Assembly (NCBI GenBank): GCA_963712655.1
Contig: CAVQIT010000009.1
Coordinates: forward strand, 806,001 to 870,000
Source: Pollutimonas sp963712655
GTDB lineage: Bacteria > Pseudomonadota > Gammaproteobacteria > Burkholderiales > Burkholderiaceae_B
Length of the DNA: 64,000 nucleotides
Reading direction: 5' to 3'
The notes under the pieces: model-generated
Told to the model about the DNA's origin: nothing
What the model saw: the letters and a program-made list of their open reading frames with translations, nothing else
Databases searched by the model: none
Shown: positions 15,154 through 23,339 of the stretch, in pieces
How positions within the stretch are numbered: the first letter of the stretch is position 1
Layout: the number at the start of each line of letters is the position of its first letter
Program-made: the position numbers and the translations under genes

Positions 15154-16320
15154 TCAGGCGTGCGCCAGGCGCCACAACGACGTGACTTCGGCACTGCGCG
15201 CGGCATGCAAGGGGTCGGATGCGTCCGCCGCTTTCGGATGTTGCGCACGCGCATCCAACCGGCCCGCCACCCGCAGGCCCGCGCCGGCGATGGCTTGAAG
15301 AAGAAATTCGCGGCTGCGCAAACCCAGGTGCTCGGCCAGGTCGGACATGATTAGCCAGCCTTCGCCGTCGCTTGCCAGATGGCCGGCCAGCCCGTTCAGA
15401 AAACCCAGCAGCATGCTGCTTTCAGGGTCGTAAATGGCATGTTCGATGGGCGTCGTGGGCTTGGCGGGCAGCCAGGGCGGGTTGCAGACGATCAGGCCGC
15501 TTTTGCCCTGCGGAAACAAATCGGCTTGCCGCAATTCAATGATTTGGCTGAAACCGAGGCGTTCGATATTTTCGCGGGCGCAAGCCAGGGCCCGCGGATC
15601 CTGATCCGTGGCAACGACCTTGGCGATGCCGCGCCGGGCGAGAACCGCCGCCAGGACGCCGCTGCCGGTGCCAATGTCGAAGGCCAGGTCGGTGCGGGGT
15701 AAAGGGGCTTGCGCGACCAGGTCGATATATTCGCCCCGGTTCGGCGAAAACACGCCGTAATGCACATGAATATTCTGCGCCAGGGCGGGGACGGCGACGC
15801 CTTTCTTGCGCCACTCATGCGCGCCGATGAGCCCCTGCAACGCCCTTAGCGACAGCAAAAACGGTTCGCGCGTTTCGCCCACGGCGGCGCGGCAGGCTGC
15901 TTGAACGTCGGGTGCGCGGCGCAGGGCGATGCCCGCATCGGCGTCCAACTCGATCAATAGCTGGTTGAGCAGTTGCGCACGTTGCGACTGTTGCAGGCGA
16001 TGCCGATTGAATACTTCGTGAGGCGTTGCGCTCGTGTCGCCGGCGCGCGGCGGTTTTTTCTTTTTGTCGATACGGCGCGTCAGCGCCTGCAAAAGCTGCC
16101 GGGCATTTTGGAAGTCGCCGCGCCAAAGCAGCGATGTTCCCTGGCTGACCAGGCGATAGGCGGAGTCGGCGTTCAGGGTATCGTCGGCCGTGATAATGCG
16201 CTTGGGCGGCGGGCCGTTGTTTTCCGGCAGCCAGCGTGCGCCGCAGGTTTGTTCGCTTTCCGTCCATTCAACATAGACAGGCGCGGCGGGGGGAGTCGAT
16301 ACAGGCATGGCTAGTGGCAT
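15154..16320 (-). CDS. Class I SAM-dependent methyltransferase (small-methyltransferase domain)
   Basis: 388 residues. The C-terminal half holds a Rossmann methyltransferase domain with motif I DIGTGSGVLAAVLARRG (about residue 213), an acidic motif II, and a NPPW motif (about 278). That motif is characteristic of enzymes methylating a planar nitrogen on Gln, adenine or guanine. The N-terminal ~190 residues carry a KRIITADDTL segment and look like a substrate-recognition domain. This architecture resembles PrmB/HemK-like and RsmC-like proteins, but neither can be chosen on sequence alone. ATG at 16308 is a possible alternative start. It is preceded by a simple-sequence tract. Confidence 0.8.
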   Translation of the reverse strand: MPLAMPVSTPPAAPVYVEWTESEQTCGARWLPENNGPPPKRIITADDTLNADSAYRLVSQGTSLLWRGDFQNARQLLQALTRRIDKKKKPPRAGDTSATPHEVFNRHRLQQSQRAQLLNQLLIELDADAGIALRRAPDVQAACRAAVGETREPFLLSLRALQGLIGAHEWRKKGVAVPALAQNIHVHYGVFSPNRGEYIDLVAQAPLPRTDLAFDIGTGSGVLAAVLARRGIAKVVATDQDPRALACARENIERLGFSQIIELRQADLFPQGKSGLIVCNPPWLPAKPTTPIEHAIYDPESSMLLGFLNGLAGHLASDGEGWLIMSDLAEHLGLRSREFLLQAIAGAGLRVAGRLDARAQHPKAADASDPLHAARSAEVTSLWRLAHA

Positions 16321-16435
16321 TGGGAAATAGCCTTATTGTAGGCGGGTTCGCGCCACCGCTGGATGAACAAGCGACCCGCGCGGGCCGGATTGACGCCGAA
16401 TACGTACGCGCCGCAGACGCACAATCCGACCTTGC

Positions 16436-16568
16436 ATCGGTATCGGTATCAACATCGACATGAGCATTGCCATCGGTATCAGCATCGCCACGGGCATTGA
16501 CATTGGTATCGCATCGATATGAGCATGGGCATCGGTATCGGTATCGGTATCGAATATCGGTATCGGCG
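16436..16568. repeat. Degenerate hexanucleotide repeat (GGTATC)n
   Basis: About 130 bp of repeats of GGTATC and variants (GCATCG, CATGAG), with the purest run, four uninterrupted hexamers, near 16531-16554. Frames through it encode Arg-Tyr or Asp-Thr runs that start or stop arbitrarily, so it is non-coding. It lies just downstream of glpK, and replication slippage would change the length of its 3' untranslated region. Confidence 0.7.
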
Positions 16569-16579
16569 TCAGGCAATGG

Positions 16580-18073
16580 CTACATTGCGCAGGTTTGCCG
16601 AACCGCGTGTTCCCAGCCCTCCATCAGCGCCCGCGCATCGCCGGCGGGCAGCTCCGGCGTGAAACGGCGCTCCGCTTGCCAGAGCGCCGACAACTCTTCT
16701 TTGTTTTTATACACACCGCTGGTCAGGCCCGCCAGATAGGCGGCTCCCAGCGCTGTGGTTTCTATCATGGTGGGACGCACGACCGGGATGCCCAGCAGAT
16801 CGGCCTGGAATTGCATCAGCATATCGTTGACGCAGGCGCCGCCGTCGACGCGCAGCTCGGCCAGGGGCGCCGCGCCCGCGGCGACGGCATCGCGGCTCAT
16901 GGCCAGAAGCAATGCGGCGCTTTGATAGGCGATGCTTTCCAGCGCCGCCCTGGCAATATGCGCCATGGTGCTGCCGCGCGTCAGGCCGGTGATGGTGCCG
17001 CGCGCCTCGGGCTTCCAATAGGGCGCGCCCAGGCCGGTGAAAGCCGGCACCAGCATGACGCCGCCCGAATCGGGCACGCTTTGCGCCAGGGCTTCGATCT
17101 CGCTGCTTTTTTTGAAGGCGCTCAGCCCGTCGCGCATCCATTGCACCACCGCGCCCGCCACAAAGACACCGCCCTCCAGGGCGTATTCGGTTTGCGTGCC
17201 GGTTTGCGCGGCGCTGGTGGTCACCAGGCCGTTCTGCGAAACCTGAAACTTGGCGCCGGTATGCATCAGCATGAAGCAGCCGGTGCCATAAGTGTTCTTG
17301 GCCATGCCCTCGCTAAAGCAGGCCTGGCCGAAGAGCGCGCTTTGCTGATCGCCCGCCACCCCGCAAATCGGTATGGCGTGCCCCAGGAGATCGGCATGCA
17401 CCGTTCCGAACTCGGCGGCCGATGGCAATACCTGCGGCATCAGGGCCGGTTCTATGTCCAGCGCCTGCAGCAGCTCGTCGTCCCATTGGTTGCTGTGCAC
17501 GTTGAACAGCATGGTGCGCGAGGCGTTGCTGACGTCGCTGCGATGTTGGCCGCCCTGGGTCAATTGCCAGATCAGCCAGCTATCGATGGTGCCGAACGCC
17601 AGTTCGCCTTTGCGGGCCTGTTCGCGCACATGCGGCACATGATCGAGTATCCATTTCAGCTTGGTGCCCGAGAAATAGGCGTCGACGCGCAAGCCGGTTT
17701 TTTCCAGAATGGCGCGATCCAGGCCTTTTTCGCGCAATTCGACGCAAGTCGGTTCGGCGCGGCGATCCTGCCATACGATGGCGTTATAGACGGGCTTGCC
17801 GGTCTTGCGGTTCCACACCAGCGTGGTTTCGCGTTGATTGGTAATGCCCAGGGCCCGGATATCGCCGGCTTTGAGGCCGGCTTTGGCGATGGCTTCCCGG
17901 GCGGTAGCCAGTTGGGTTTGCCAGATTTCCATCGGATCGTGTTCGACCCAGCCGGGTTCGGGATAAATCTGCCTGATTTCTTTTTGCGCCAGCGCCACGA
18001 TACGGCCGGACTGATCGAAAACGATGCTGCGCGTACTGGAGGTTCCCTGATCGAGCGCGAGTATATAAGTCAT
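16580..18073 (-). CDS. glpK: Glycerol kinase
   Basis: Cytoplasmic FGGY-family kinase forming glycerol 3-phosphate from glycerol and ATP; 497 residues, the normal length. The N-terminal phosphate-binding segment LDQGTSSTRSIVFD, TNQRETTLVWNR and the C-terminal LRVDGGACVNDMLMQFQADL motif are all present. It lies 33 bp downstream of glpR on the same strand, so the two form an operon divergent from the glycerol ABC transporter. Its product is the substrate of glpD at 25186. Confidence 0.97.
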   Translation of the reverse strand: MTYILALDQGTSSTRSIVFDQSGRIVALAQKEIRQIYPEPGWVEHDPMEIWQTQLATAREAIAKAGLKAGDIRALGITNQRETTLVWNRKTGKPVYNAIVWQDRRAEPTCVELREKGLDRAILEKTGLRVDAYFSGTKLKWILDHVPHVREQARKGELAFGTIDSWLIWQLTQGGQHRSDVSNASRTMLFNVHSNQWDDELLQALDIEPALMPQVLPSAAEFGTVHADLLGHAIPICGVAGDQQSALFGQACFSEGMAKNTYGTGCFMLMHTGAKFQVSQNGLVTTSAAQTGTQTEYALEGGVFVAGAVVQWMRDGLSAFKKSSEIEALAQSVPDSGGVMLVPAFTGLGAPYWKPEARGTITGLTRGSTMAHIARAALESIAYQSAALLLAMSRDAVAAGAAPLAELRVDGGACVNDMLMQFQADLLGIPVVRPTMIETTALGAAYLAGLTSGVYKNKEELSALWQAERRFTPELPAGDARALMEGWEHAVRQTCAM

Positions 18074-18106
18074 AAGCTGGTGAAAGAAAATTTGATGGAA
18101 CTTGCA

Positions 18107-18871
18107 TTACACCGCAATATCGCAGCGCACTTGCGCATGGGCCAGCAGGTCCGGAAATGGATCGGGCGGATGGGTGTCGGTGAACAGGCGATCGACCTGG
18201 CCCAGGTCCGCCACCTGGACCATGGCCGGCCGGTTGAATTTGCTGACATCGGCGGCCAGCCAGACTTCGCGCGCATGCGAAATGATGGCTTGCGACACCT
18301 TGACCTCGCGATAGTCGAAATCGCGCAGCGAGCCATCCGCCTCGATTCCCGATATGCCGATCAGGGCAATATCGACTTTGAACTGGCGGATGAAATCCAC
18401 AGTGGCTTCGCCCACGATGCCGTGGTCGCGCGGGCGCACCACGCCGCCGGCGACAATGACTTCGCTGTCCTGGTTGCGGCTGAGGATGGCGGCGACATTG
18501 ATGTTGTTGGTAATCACGCGCAAACCCGTATGCCGCATCAGCGCCTTGGCAATGGCCTCGGTGGTCGTGCCGATGTTTATCAGCAGGGAACAGTCGTTGG
18601 GCACGGCCCGTGCCACCATTTCGGCGATACGGCGCTTGCCTTCGGCATGCAGGTTTTCGCGATGATGATGAGCGATGTTTTCTATGGTGGAATTGGGCAG
18701 CCGCACTCCGCCGTGAAAGCGCGCCAGCACGCCCGCTTCGGATAGGCGCTGCACATCCCGCCGGACAGTTTGCACGGTTACGCCCAACCGTGTCGCCAAC
18801 TCGTCCACGGTGCTGGAATGGCGTTCATGCACATGCTGCAAAAGCTTCAACTGGCGAGGGTTCGGATTCAT
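18107..18871 (-). CDS. glpR: DeoR-family glycerol regulon repressor
   Basis: 254 residues. The N-terminal DeoR helix-turn-helix (STVDELATRLGVTVQTVRRD) is followed by a C-terminal sugar-phosphate sensor domain with INIGTTTEAIAKAL and the DFDYREVKVSQAII stretch. It is the first gene of glpR-glpK and divergent from glpS. It probably binds the TTCGTT/AACGAA half-sites in the 136-bp intergenic region and is released by glycerol 3-phosphate, as in E. coli GlpR; the effector is inferred from the family. Confidence 0.93.
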   Translation of the reverse strand: MNPNPRQLKLLQHVHERHSSTVDELATRLGVTVQTVRRDVQRLSEAGVLARFHGGVRLPNSTIENIAHHHRENLHAEGKRRIAEMVARAVPNDCSLLINIGTTTEAIAKALMRHTGLRVITNNINVAAILSRNQDSEVIVAGGVVRPRDHGIVGEATVDFIRQFKVDIALIGISGIEADGSLRDFDYREVKVSQAIISHAREVWLAADVSKFNRPAMVQVADLGQVDRLFTDTHPPDPFPDLLAHAQVRCDIAV

Positions 18872-19007
18872 GCTTGGTGTTCGTTAATATGACCGAATAA
18901 CTGTACATCGAAACAAAACGAATCGATCCTAGGGTTTTCATCAAGAGTAAATGTACAGTAAACGAACAATAATGCGCGGAATAGAACAGATATAGCGAGA
19001 TGGAACC
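18872..19007. promoter_or_regulatory. Divergent glpR / glpS promoter region with GlpR-type half-sites
   Basis: Holds TGTTCGTTAATATGACCGAA (from 18879), CGAAACAAAACGAATCG (from 18908) and GTAAACGAACAAT (from 18958). All contain the TTCGTT/AACGAA words of GlpR operators. An additional inverted pair CTGTACAT / ATGTACAG spans the middle. The arrangement allows one repressor to control both directions. Confidence 0.6.
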
Positions 19008-20087
19008 ATGCAGTTGACGCTGGACGGGATCAGCAAGAAAGCCGGGAGCGAGCCCTGGCTTTATGAAATGAGCTTGTGTCCGCGAGCCGGCGCGGTCACG
19101 GTATTGCTGGGCGCGACTCAGGCCGGCAAGACCAGCCTGATGCGTATCATGGCGGGGCTGGATGCCCCAAGCACCGGCAAGGTGCTGGTCGACGGGCAGG
19201 ACGTGACCGGCCGCCCGGTGCGCGAACGCAATGTCGCCATGGTGTATCAGCAATTCATCAACTATCCATCGCTCACGGTAAGGGAAAATATCGCTTCGCC
19301 CTTGACATTGCGCGGCGAGAAAAATATAAGCGAGCGTGTCCGGGCGCTGGCCGACAAGCTGCATATCGGCATGTTTCTGGATCGCCTGCCCGCCGAACTG
19401 TCGGGCGGTCAGCAGCAGCGCGTGGCGCTGGCGCGCGCTTTGGTCAAGAACGCGCCGCTCATGCTGCTGGACGAGCCTTTGGTCAACCTGGACTACAAAC
19501 TGCGCGAAGAGTTGCGGGAAGAACTCGGGCTGCTGTTTTCCTCTGGCGACTCGACAATTGTGTACGCGACTACCGAACCGGGCGAGGCCTTGCTGCTGGG
19601 CGGGTATACGGCTGTGCTGGATCGCGGTGAACTGCTGCAGTACGGCCCGGCGACCGAGGTTTTTAATTTTCCAAAGTCCATCCGGGTCGCCAGCGCTTTT
19701 AGCGACCCTCCCATGAATTTCATCAAGGCGCTGCGGACGCCCGGCGGCATCCAGTTGCCCGGCCCAATGCTGGTGCCGGTGGTATTGCCCGAGCAGGCGT
19801 CATCCGGCCTGGCGGGAATTACGGTGGGTATACGCGCCAGCGCCTTGCGCTTGCTGGCGCGGGAAAACGATATCGCCTTGCGCGGCACGGTGCAGTTGGC
19901 GGAAATTTCCGGTTCCGATACCTTTGTGCACTTGAGTTGTCCGATCGGCGACCTGGTTGCCCAGATTACCGGCGTCCATCATTTCGACATAGGCTTTGCG
20001 CTGACCTTGTACTTTACGCCGTCCGCGGCTTTTGTATTCGATGCGGACGGCGATTTGCTGCTTGCGCCGCAGGCAAGGGAATATTGA
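19008..20087 (+). CDS. glpS: Glycerol ABC transporter ATP-binding protein GlpS
   Basis: 359-residue ABC ATPase of the CUT1 (sugar) type with a C-terminal TOBE-like domain. Walker A is GATQAGKTS (about residues 36-44), the signature LSGGQQQRVALARAL, and Walker B LMLLDEPLVNLD. First gene of a glpS-glpT-glpP-glpQ-DUF2160-glpV operon, the gene set described for glycerol uptake in Rhizobium leguminosarum. The name follows that system. It works as a heterodimer with the next ATPase. Its stop is one base before the glpT ATG. Confidence 0.9.
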   Translation: MQLTLDGISKKAGSEPWLYEMSLCPRAGAVTVLLGATQAGKTSLMRIMAGLDAPSTGKVLVDGQDVTGRPVRERNVAMVYQQFINYPSLTVRENIASPLTLRGEKNISERVRALADKLHIGMFLDRLPAELSGGQQQRVALARALVKNAPLMLLDEPLVNLDYKLREELREELGLLFSSGDSTIVYATTEPGEALLLGGYTAVLDRGELLQYGPATEVFNFPKSIRVASAFSDPPMNFIKALRTPGGIQLPGPMLVPVVLPEQASSGLAGITVGIRASALRLLARENDIALRGTVQLAEISGSDTFVHLSCPIGDLVAQITGVHHFDIGFALTLYFTPSAAFVFDADGDLLLAPQAREY

Positions 20088-20088
20088 C

Positions 20089-21165
20089 ATGGCTCGTATC
20101 GACCTTGACCTGGCCCATTCGTATGCGCCTCATCCGCAAAGCGACGAGGATTACGCCTTGCTGCCCTTGAAGATGACGTTCCAGGATGGCGGGGCCTATG
20201 CCTTGCTGGGCCCCTCGGGCTGCGGCAAGACCACCATGCTGAATATTATTTCCGGCTTGCTGGCTCCATCGCATGGCACGGTGCGCTTTGACGATGCCGA
20301 TAAGACCGGGGCTACGCCGCAGGAACGCAATATTGCCCAGGTCTTCCAGTTTCCGGTGGTCTACGACACGATGACCGTTGGCGAAAACCTGGCGTTTCCG
20401 TTGCGCAATCGCAAGATGCCTGGCGACCAGATCAAGGCGCGTGTGGGCCGGATCGCCGAAATGCTGGAAATGAGCCATCAGCTCGATCAGCGCGCGGCGG
20501 GCTTGTCGGCCGATGCCAAGCAAAAAATTTCCCTGGGACGCGGGCTGGTTCGCTCCGATGTGTCGGCGGTATTGTTCGATGAACCGCTGACCGTGATCGA
20601 CCCGCAGCTTAAATGGCAATTGCGCCGCAAGCTCAAGCAGATACATCGCGAACTGAAGCTGACGCTCATTTATGTAACCCACGATCAGGTCGAGGCCATG
20701 ACCTTCGCCGAGCAAATCATGGTGATGTCGCGCGGCAAGGTGGTGCAGGTCGGCACGCCGGAAGCATTGTTCGAGCGTCCGGCGCATACGTTTGTCGGCC
20801 ATTTCATCGGTTCGCCGGGCATGAATATTCTGCCGGTCGACATCGCCGGCGGCGTGGTCCGCCTGGACGGACAAGCCATCCCGGCGACGGTGGGCATGCC
20901 GCTGGTATCGGGGCCGCTCAAATTGGGCATCCGCCCCGAATATACGCGCCTGGCCACGCCCGGCCAGCCAGGGGTCGCGGCGGCAATCGTCGAAAGGGTG
21001 CAAAACGTGGGCACCTACCAATTGTTGACGGCCCGCATCGGTTCGCATCTTGTGCGCGCCCGCCTGGGCCTGGAACACAATCTGCCGGAAAAGGGCGCGA
21101 CAACAGGGCTTGCGCTGTTAGGTCCGCATTCCTGCTTTTATCGGGACGAGGAGTTGCTTGCATGA
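20089..21165 (+). CDS. glpT: Glycerol ABC transporter ATP-binding protein GlpT
   Basis: 358 residues from the ATG right after the glpS stop. Walker A GPSGCGKTTM and Walker B VLFDEPLTVID are intact, but the ABC signature is degenerate: LSADAKQKISLGRG in place of LSGGQQQR. This implies an asymmetric ATPase pair in which only one composite site hydrolyses efficiently. Note that E. coli glpT is an unrelated glycerol-3-phosphate antiporter; the symbol here follows the glpSTPQV ABC system. A C-terminal regulatory TOBE-like region follows residue 240. Confidence 0.88.
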   Translation: MARIDLDLAHSYAPHPQSDEDYALLPLKMTFQDGGAYALLGPSGCGKTTMLNIISGLLAPSHGTVRFDDADKTGATPQERNIAQVFQFPVVYDTMTVGENLAFPLRNRKMPGDQIKARVGRIAEMLEMSHQLDQRAAGLSADAKQKISLGRGLVRSDVSAVLFDEPLTVIDPQLKWQLRRKLKQIHRELKLTLIYVTHDQVEAMTFAEQIMVMSRGKVVQVGTPEALFERPAHTFVGHFIGSPGMNILPVDIAGGVVRLDGQAIPATVGMPLVSGPLKLGIRPEYTRLATPGQPGVAAAIVERVQNVGTYQLLTARIGSHLVRARLGLEHNLPEKGATTGLALLGPHSCFYRDEELLA

Positions 21166-21217
21166 TCACGCAGCGTATAAACAAGGCAGCGCGCGCCTGC
21201 CGGACAGGAGAGTCCGC

Positions 21218-22111
21218 ATGAACCTGTATGTAAAGCCGGTCAATAACAAGGCCTGGTGGCTGATTCTGCCTGTGGTGCTGTGCGTGGCGTTCTCGGCGGT
21301 GCTGCCCTTGATGACCGTGGTGAACTATTCCGTGCAGGACGTCATCTCGCCCACTCGCACGGTATTTGTCGGCACGGAATGGTTCAGCGCCGTCATGCGC
21401 GATCAAGACTTGCACGCCGCGCTGCTGCGTCAATTGGTTTTCTCGCTGTCGGTGCTGGCGATCGAGATTCCGCTGGGCGTACTGCTGGCGTTGTCCATGC
21501 CCGCCACCGGCTGGAAGTCTTCGGCGGTGCTTGTGCTGGTGGCCTTGTCCCTGCTGATTCCCTGGAACGTCGTGGGCACGATCTGGCAAATATTCGGCCG
21601 CGCCGATATCGGCCTGATGGGCCATGCTTTGCTGTTGATGGGAATCGACTACAGCTATGCCAGCAATCCCACTCAGGCCTGGCTGACGGTATTGTTGATG
21701 GACGTATGGCACTGGACTCCGCTGGTCGCTTTGCTGGCGTATGCGGGCCTGCGCTCGATTCCCGATGCGTACTACCAGGCGGCCAGCATCGACGGCGCCA
21801 GCAAATTCGCGGTGTTCCGGTATATACAGCTGCCGAAAATGCGCGGCGTGCTGATGATAGCGGTGCTATTGCGATTCATGGACAGCTTCATGATTTATAC
21901 CGAGCCTTTCGTATTGACCGGCGGCGGCCCGGGCGATGCCACGACCTTTCTCAGCCAGTACCTGACGCAAAAAGCGGTAGGGCAGTTTGACCTTGGTCCG
22001 GCGGCCGCTTTTTCGCTTATTTACTTTTTCATTATCTTGTTGCTGTGCTTTATTCTGTACAACTGGATGCAGCGCGTGGGCACGCAGGACAAGGAGCCGG
22101 GCCATGAATAA
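21218..22111 (+). CDS. glpP: Glycerol ABC transporter permease GlpP
   Basis: 297-residue MalF-type permease with six membrane helices and the EAA loop (YYQAASIDGASKFAVFRYIQ), which docks onto the ATPases. The ATG at 21218 has ACAGGAGAG upstream; the frame extends further 5' but without a site. The last eight bases overlap the glpQ start (ATGAATAA), indicating translational coupling. Confidence 0.9.
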   Translation: MNLYVKPVNNKAWWLILPVVLCVAFSAVLPLMTVVNYSVQDVISPTRTVFVGTEWFSAVMRDQDLHAALLRQLVFSLSVLAIEIPLGVLLALSMPATGWKSSAVLVLVALSLLIPWNVVGTIWQIFGRADIGLMGHALLLMGIDYSYASNPTQAWLTVLLMDVWHWTPLVALLAYAGLRSIPDAYYQAASIDGASKFAVFRYIQLPKMRGVLMIAVLLRFMDSFMIYTEPFVLTGGGPGDATTFLSQYLTQKAVGQFDLGPAAAFSLIYFFIILLLCFILYNWMQRVGTQDKEPGHE

Positions 22112-22919
22112 GAACAAGCCGTCGCGCAAGCGCACGCTCTTCCTGGTCTTGTACCTGCTGTTCGCCATGTTGCCCATCTACTGGATGATCAACATGAGCT
22201 TCAAGACCAATGAAGGCATTTTGTCCAGTTTTTCGCTGTGGCCGCAAGATTTCACCTGGGACAATTACAAGACCATTTTTACGGATCCCTCCTGGTATAA
22301 CGGCTATATCAACAGCCTGATTTACGTGGTCTTGAACACGGTCATTTCCATTACCGTCGCGCTGCCGGCCGCCTATGCCTTTTCGCGTTATCAGTTCCTG
22401 GGCGACAAGCATGTGTTCTTCTGGCTGCTGACCAACCGCATGACGCCGCCCGCGGTATTCCTGCTGCCGTTTTTCCAGCTGTATTCCACGCTGGGCCTGA
22501 TGGACACGTATTGGGCGGTCGCCCTGGCGCACCTGGTGTTCAACGTGCCCTTGGCGGTATGGATACTGGAAGGCTTCATGAGCGGCATTCCGCGCGAGAT
22601 CGATGAAACCGCTTATATCGACGGCTACGGTTTTCCGCGATTCTTCCTGACGATATTCCTGCCCTTGATCAAGGCGGGGGTCGGCGTGGCGGCCTTCTTC
22701 TGCTTTATGTTCAGTTGGGTCGAATTGCTGCTGGCCCGCACCCTGACCAGCGTGGACGCCAAGCCTATCGTCGCGACCATGACCCGGACGGTTTCCGCTT
22801 CGGGCATGGATTGGGCGACGCTGGCCGCGGCGGGAACCCTCACCATCATTCCGGGCGCCATCGTCATCTGGTTTGTCCGGCACTACATTGCAAAGGGTTT
22901 TGCAATGGGCCGCGTGTAA
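22104..22919 (+). CDS. glpQ: Glycerol ABC transporter permease GlpQ
   Basis: 271-residue MalG-type permease. It opens with the typical LYLLFAMLPIYWMINMSFK helix and contains the EAA loop EIDETAYIDGYGFPRFFLTI. It pairs with GlpP. In E. coli the symbol glpQ means a phosphodiesterase; here it follows the ABC system. AAGGAGCCGG before the ATG serves as ribosome-binding site. Confidence 0.9.
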   Translation: MNKNKPSRKRTLFLVLYLLFAMLPIYWMINMSFKTNEGILSSFSLWPQDFTWDNYKTIFTDPSWYNGYINSLIYVVLNTVISITVALPAAYAFSRYQFLGDKHVFFWLLTNRMTPPAVFLLPFFQLYSTLGLMDTYWAVALAHLVFNVPLAVWILEGFMSGIPREIDETAYIDGYGFPRFFLTIFLPLIKAGVGVAAFFCFMFSWVELLLARTLTSVDAKPIVATMTRTVSASGMDWATLAAAGTLTIIPGAIVIWFVRHYIAKGFAMGRV

Positions 22920-22929
22920 AGGAGGCCGT

Positions 22930-23238
22930 ATGTTCGATTGGATGGTGTGGACCTTGCCCACGGCGGTGTTCTTTATATGCATAGGACTGATGCTGGCGGG
23001 CATGACAGTGTGGGAAATCAAGGTTCCCACGAATTTGCGCAAGGGTTTTTTGCCCATTGCCACGACGCGCGGCGATCGCCTGTTTATCGGCTTGCTGATC
23101 GCCGCTTATATCAATCTGGGATTCCTGGGCGGGAGCGAAAAGCTGACCGAGTGGCTCAGCCTGGAGCAGGAACCCAGCGTATGGATCAGTTTTGCCGTGT
23201 CCATGCTGGTCCTGGCGCTGATCATGCGCAAAGGCTAG
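22930..23238 (+). CDS. DUF2160-family small membrane protein
   Basis: 102 residues with three hydrophobic segments (about 5-27, 52-68, 80-98) and the opening MFDWMVWTLPTAVFF, characteristic of DUF2160. An AGGAGG site lies 5 bases upstream. It sits between glpQ and glpV, the usual location of this family in glycerol ABC operons. This suggests an accessory membrane subunit of the transporter; its function is not established. Confidence 0.88.
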   Translation: MFDWMVWTLPTAVFFICIGLMLAGMTVWEIKVPTNLRKGFLPIATTRGDRLFIGLLIAAYINLGFLGGSEKLTEWLSLEQEPSVWISFAVSMLVLALIMRKG

Positions 23239-23339
23239 CAAGGGATGGCAGGAGGCCGTAGCCGCGCGATTTAATGATTCCCCGGATCTGCGCGGCAGGA
23301 TAATAAGGACGCGGGGACGTGTTCAAATAGGAGACTGCA

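Noticed and set aside
16268..16576. Asp-Thr/Arg-Tyr repeat protein from the hexanucleotide tract
   Set aside because: The amino-acid repeats are a direct consequence of (GGTATC)n and appear in several frames; no start context or family.
16595..18745. 716-codon open frame antisense to glpK and glpR
   Set aside because: Mirror of strongly conserved genes on the other strand; long antisense frames are common in GC-rich genes and the translation shows no domain.
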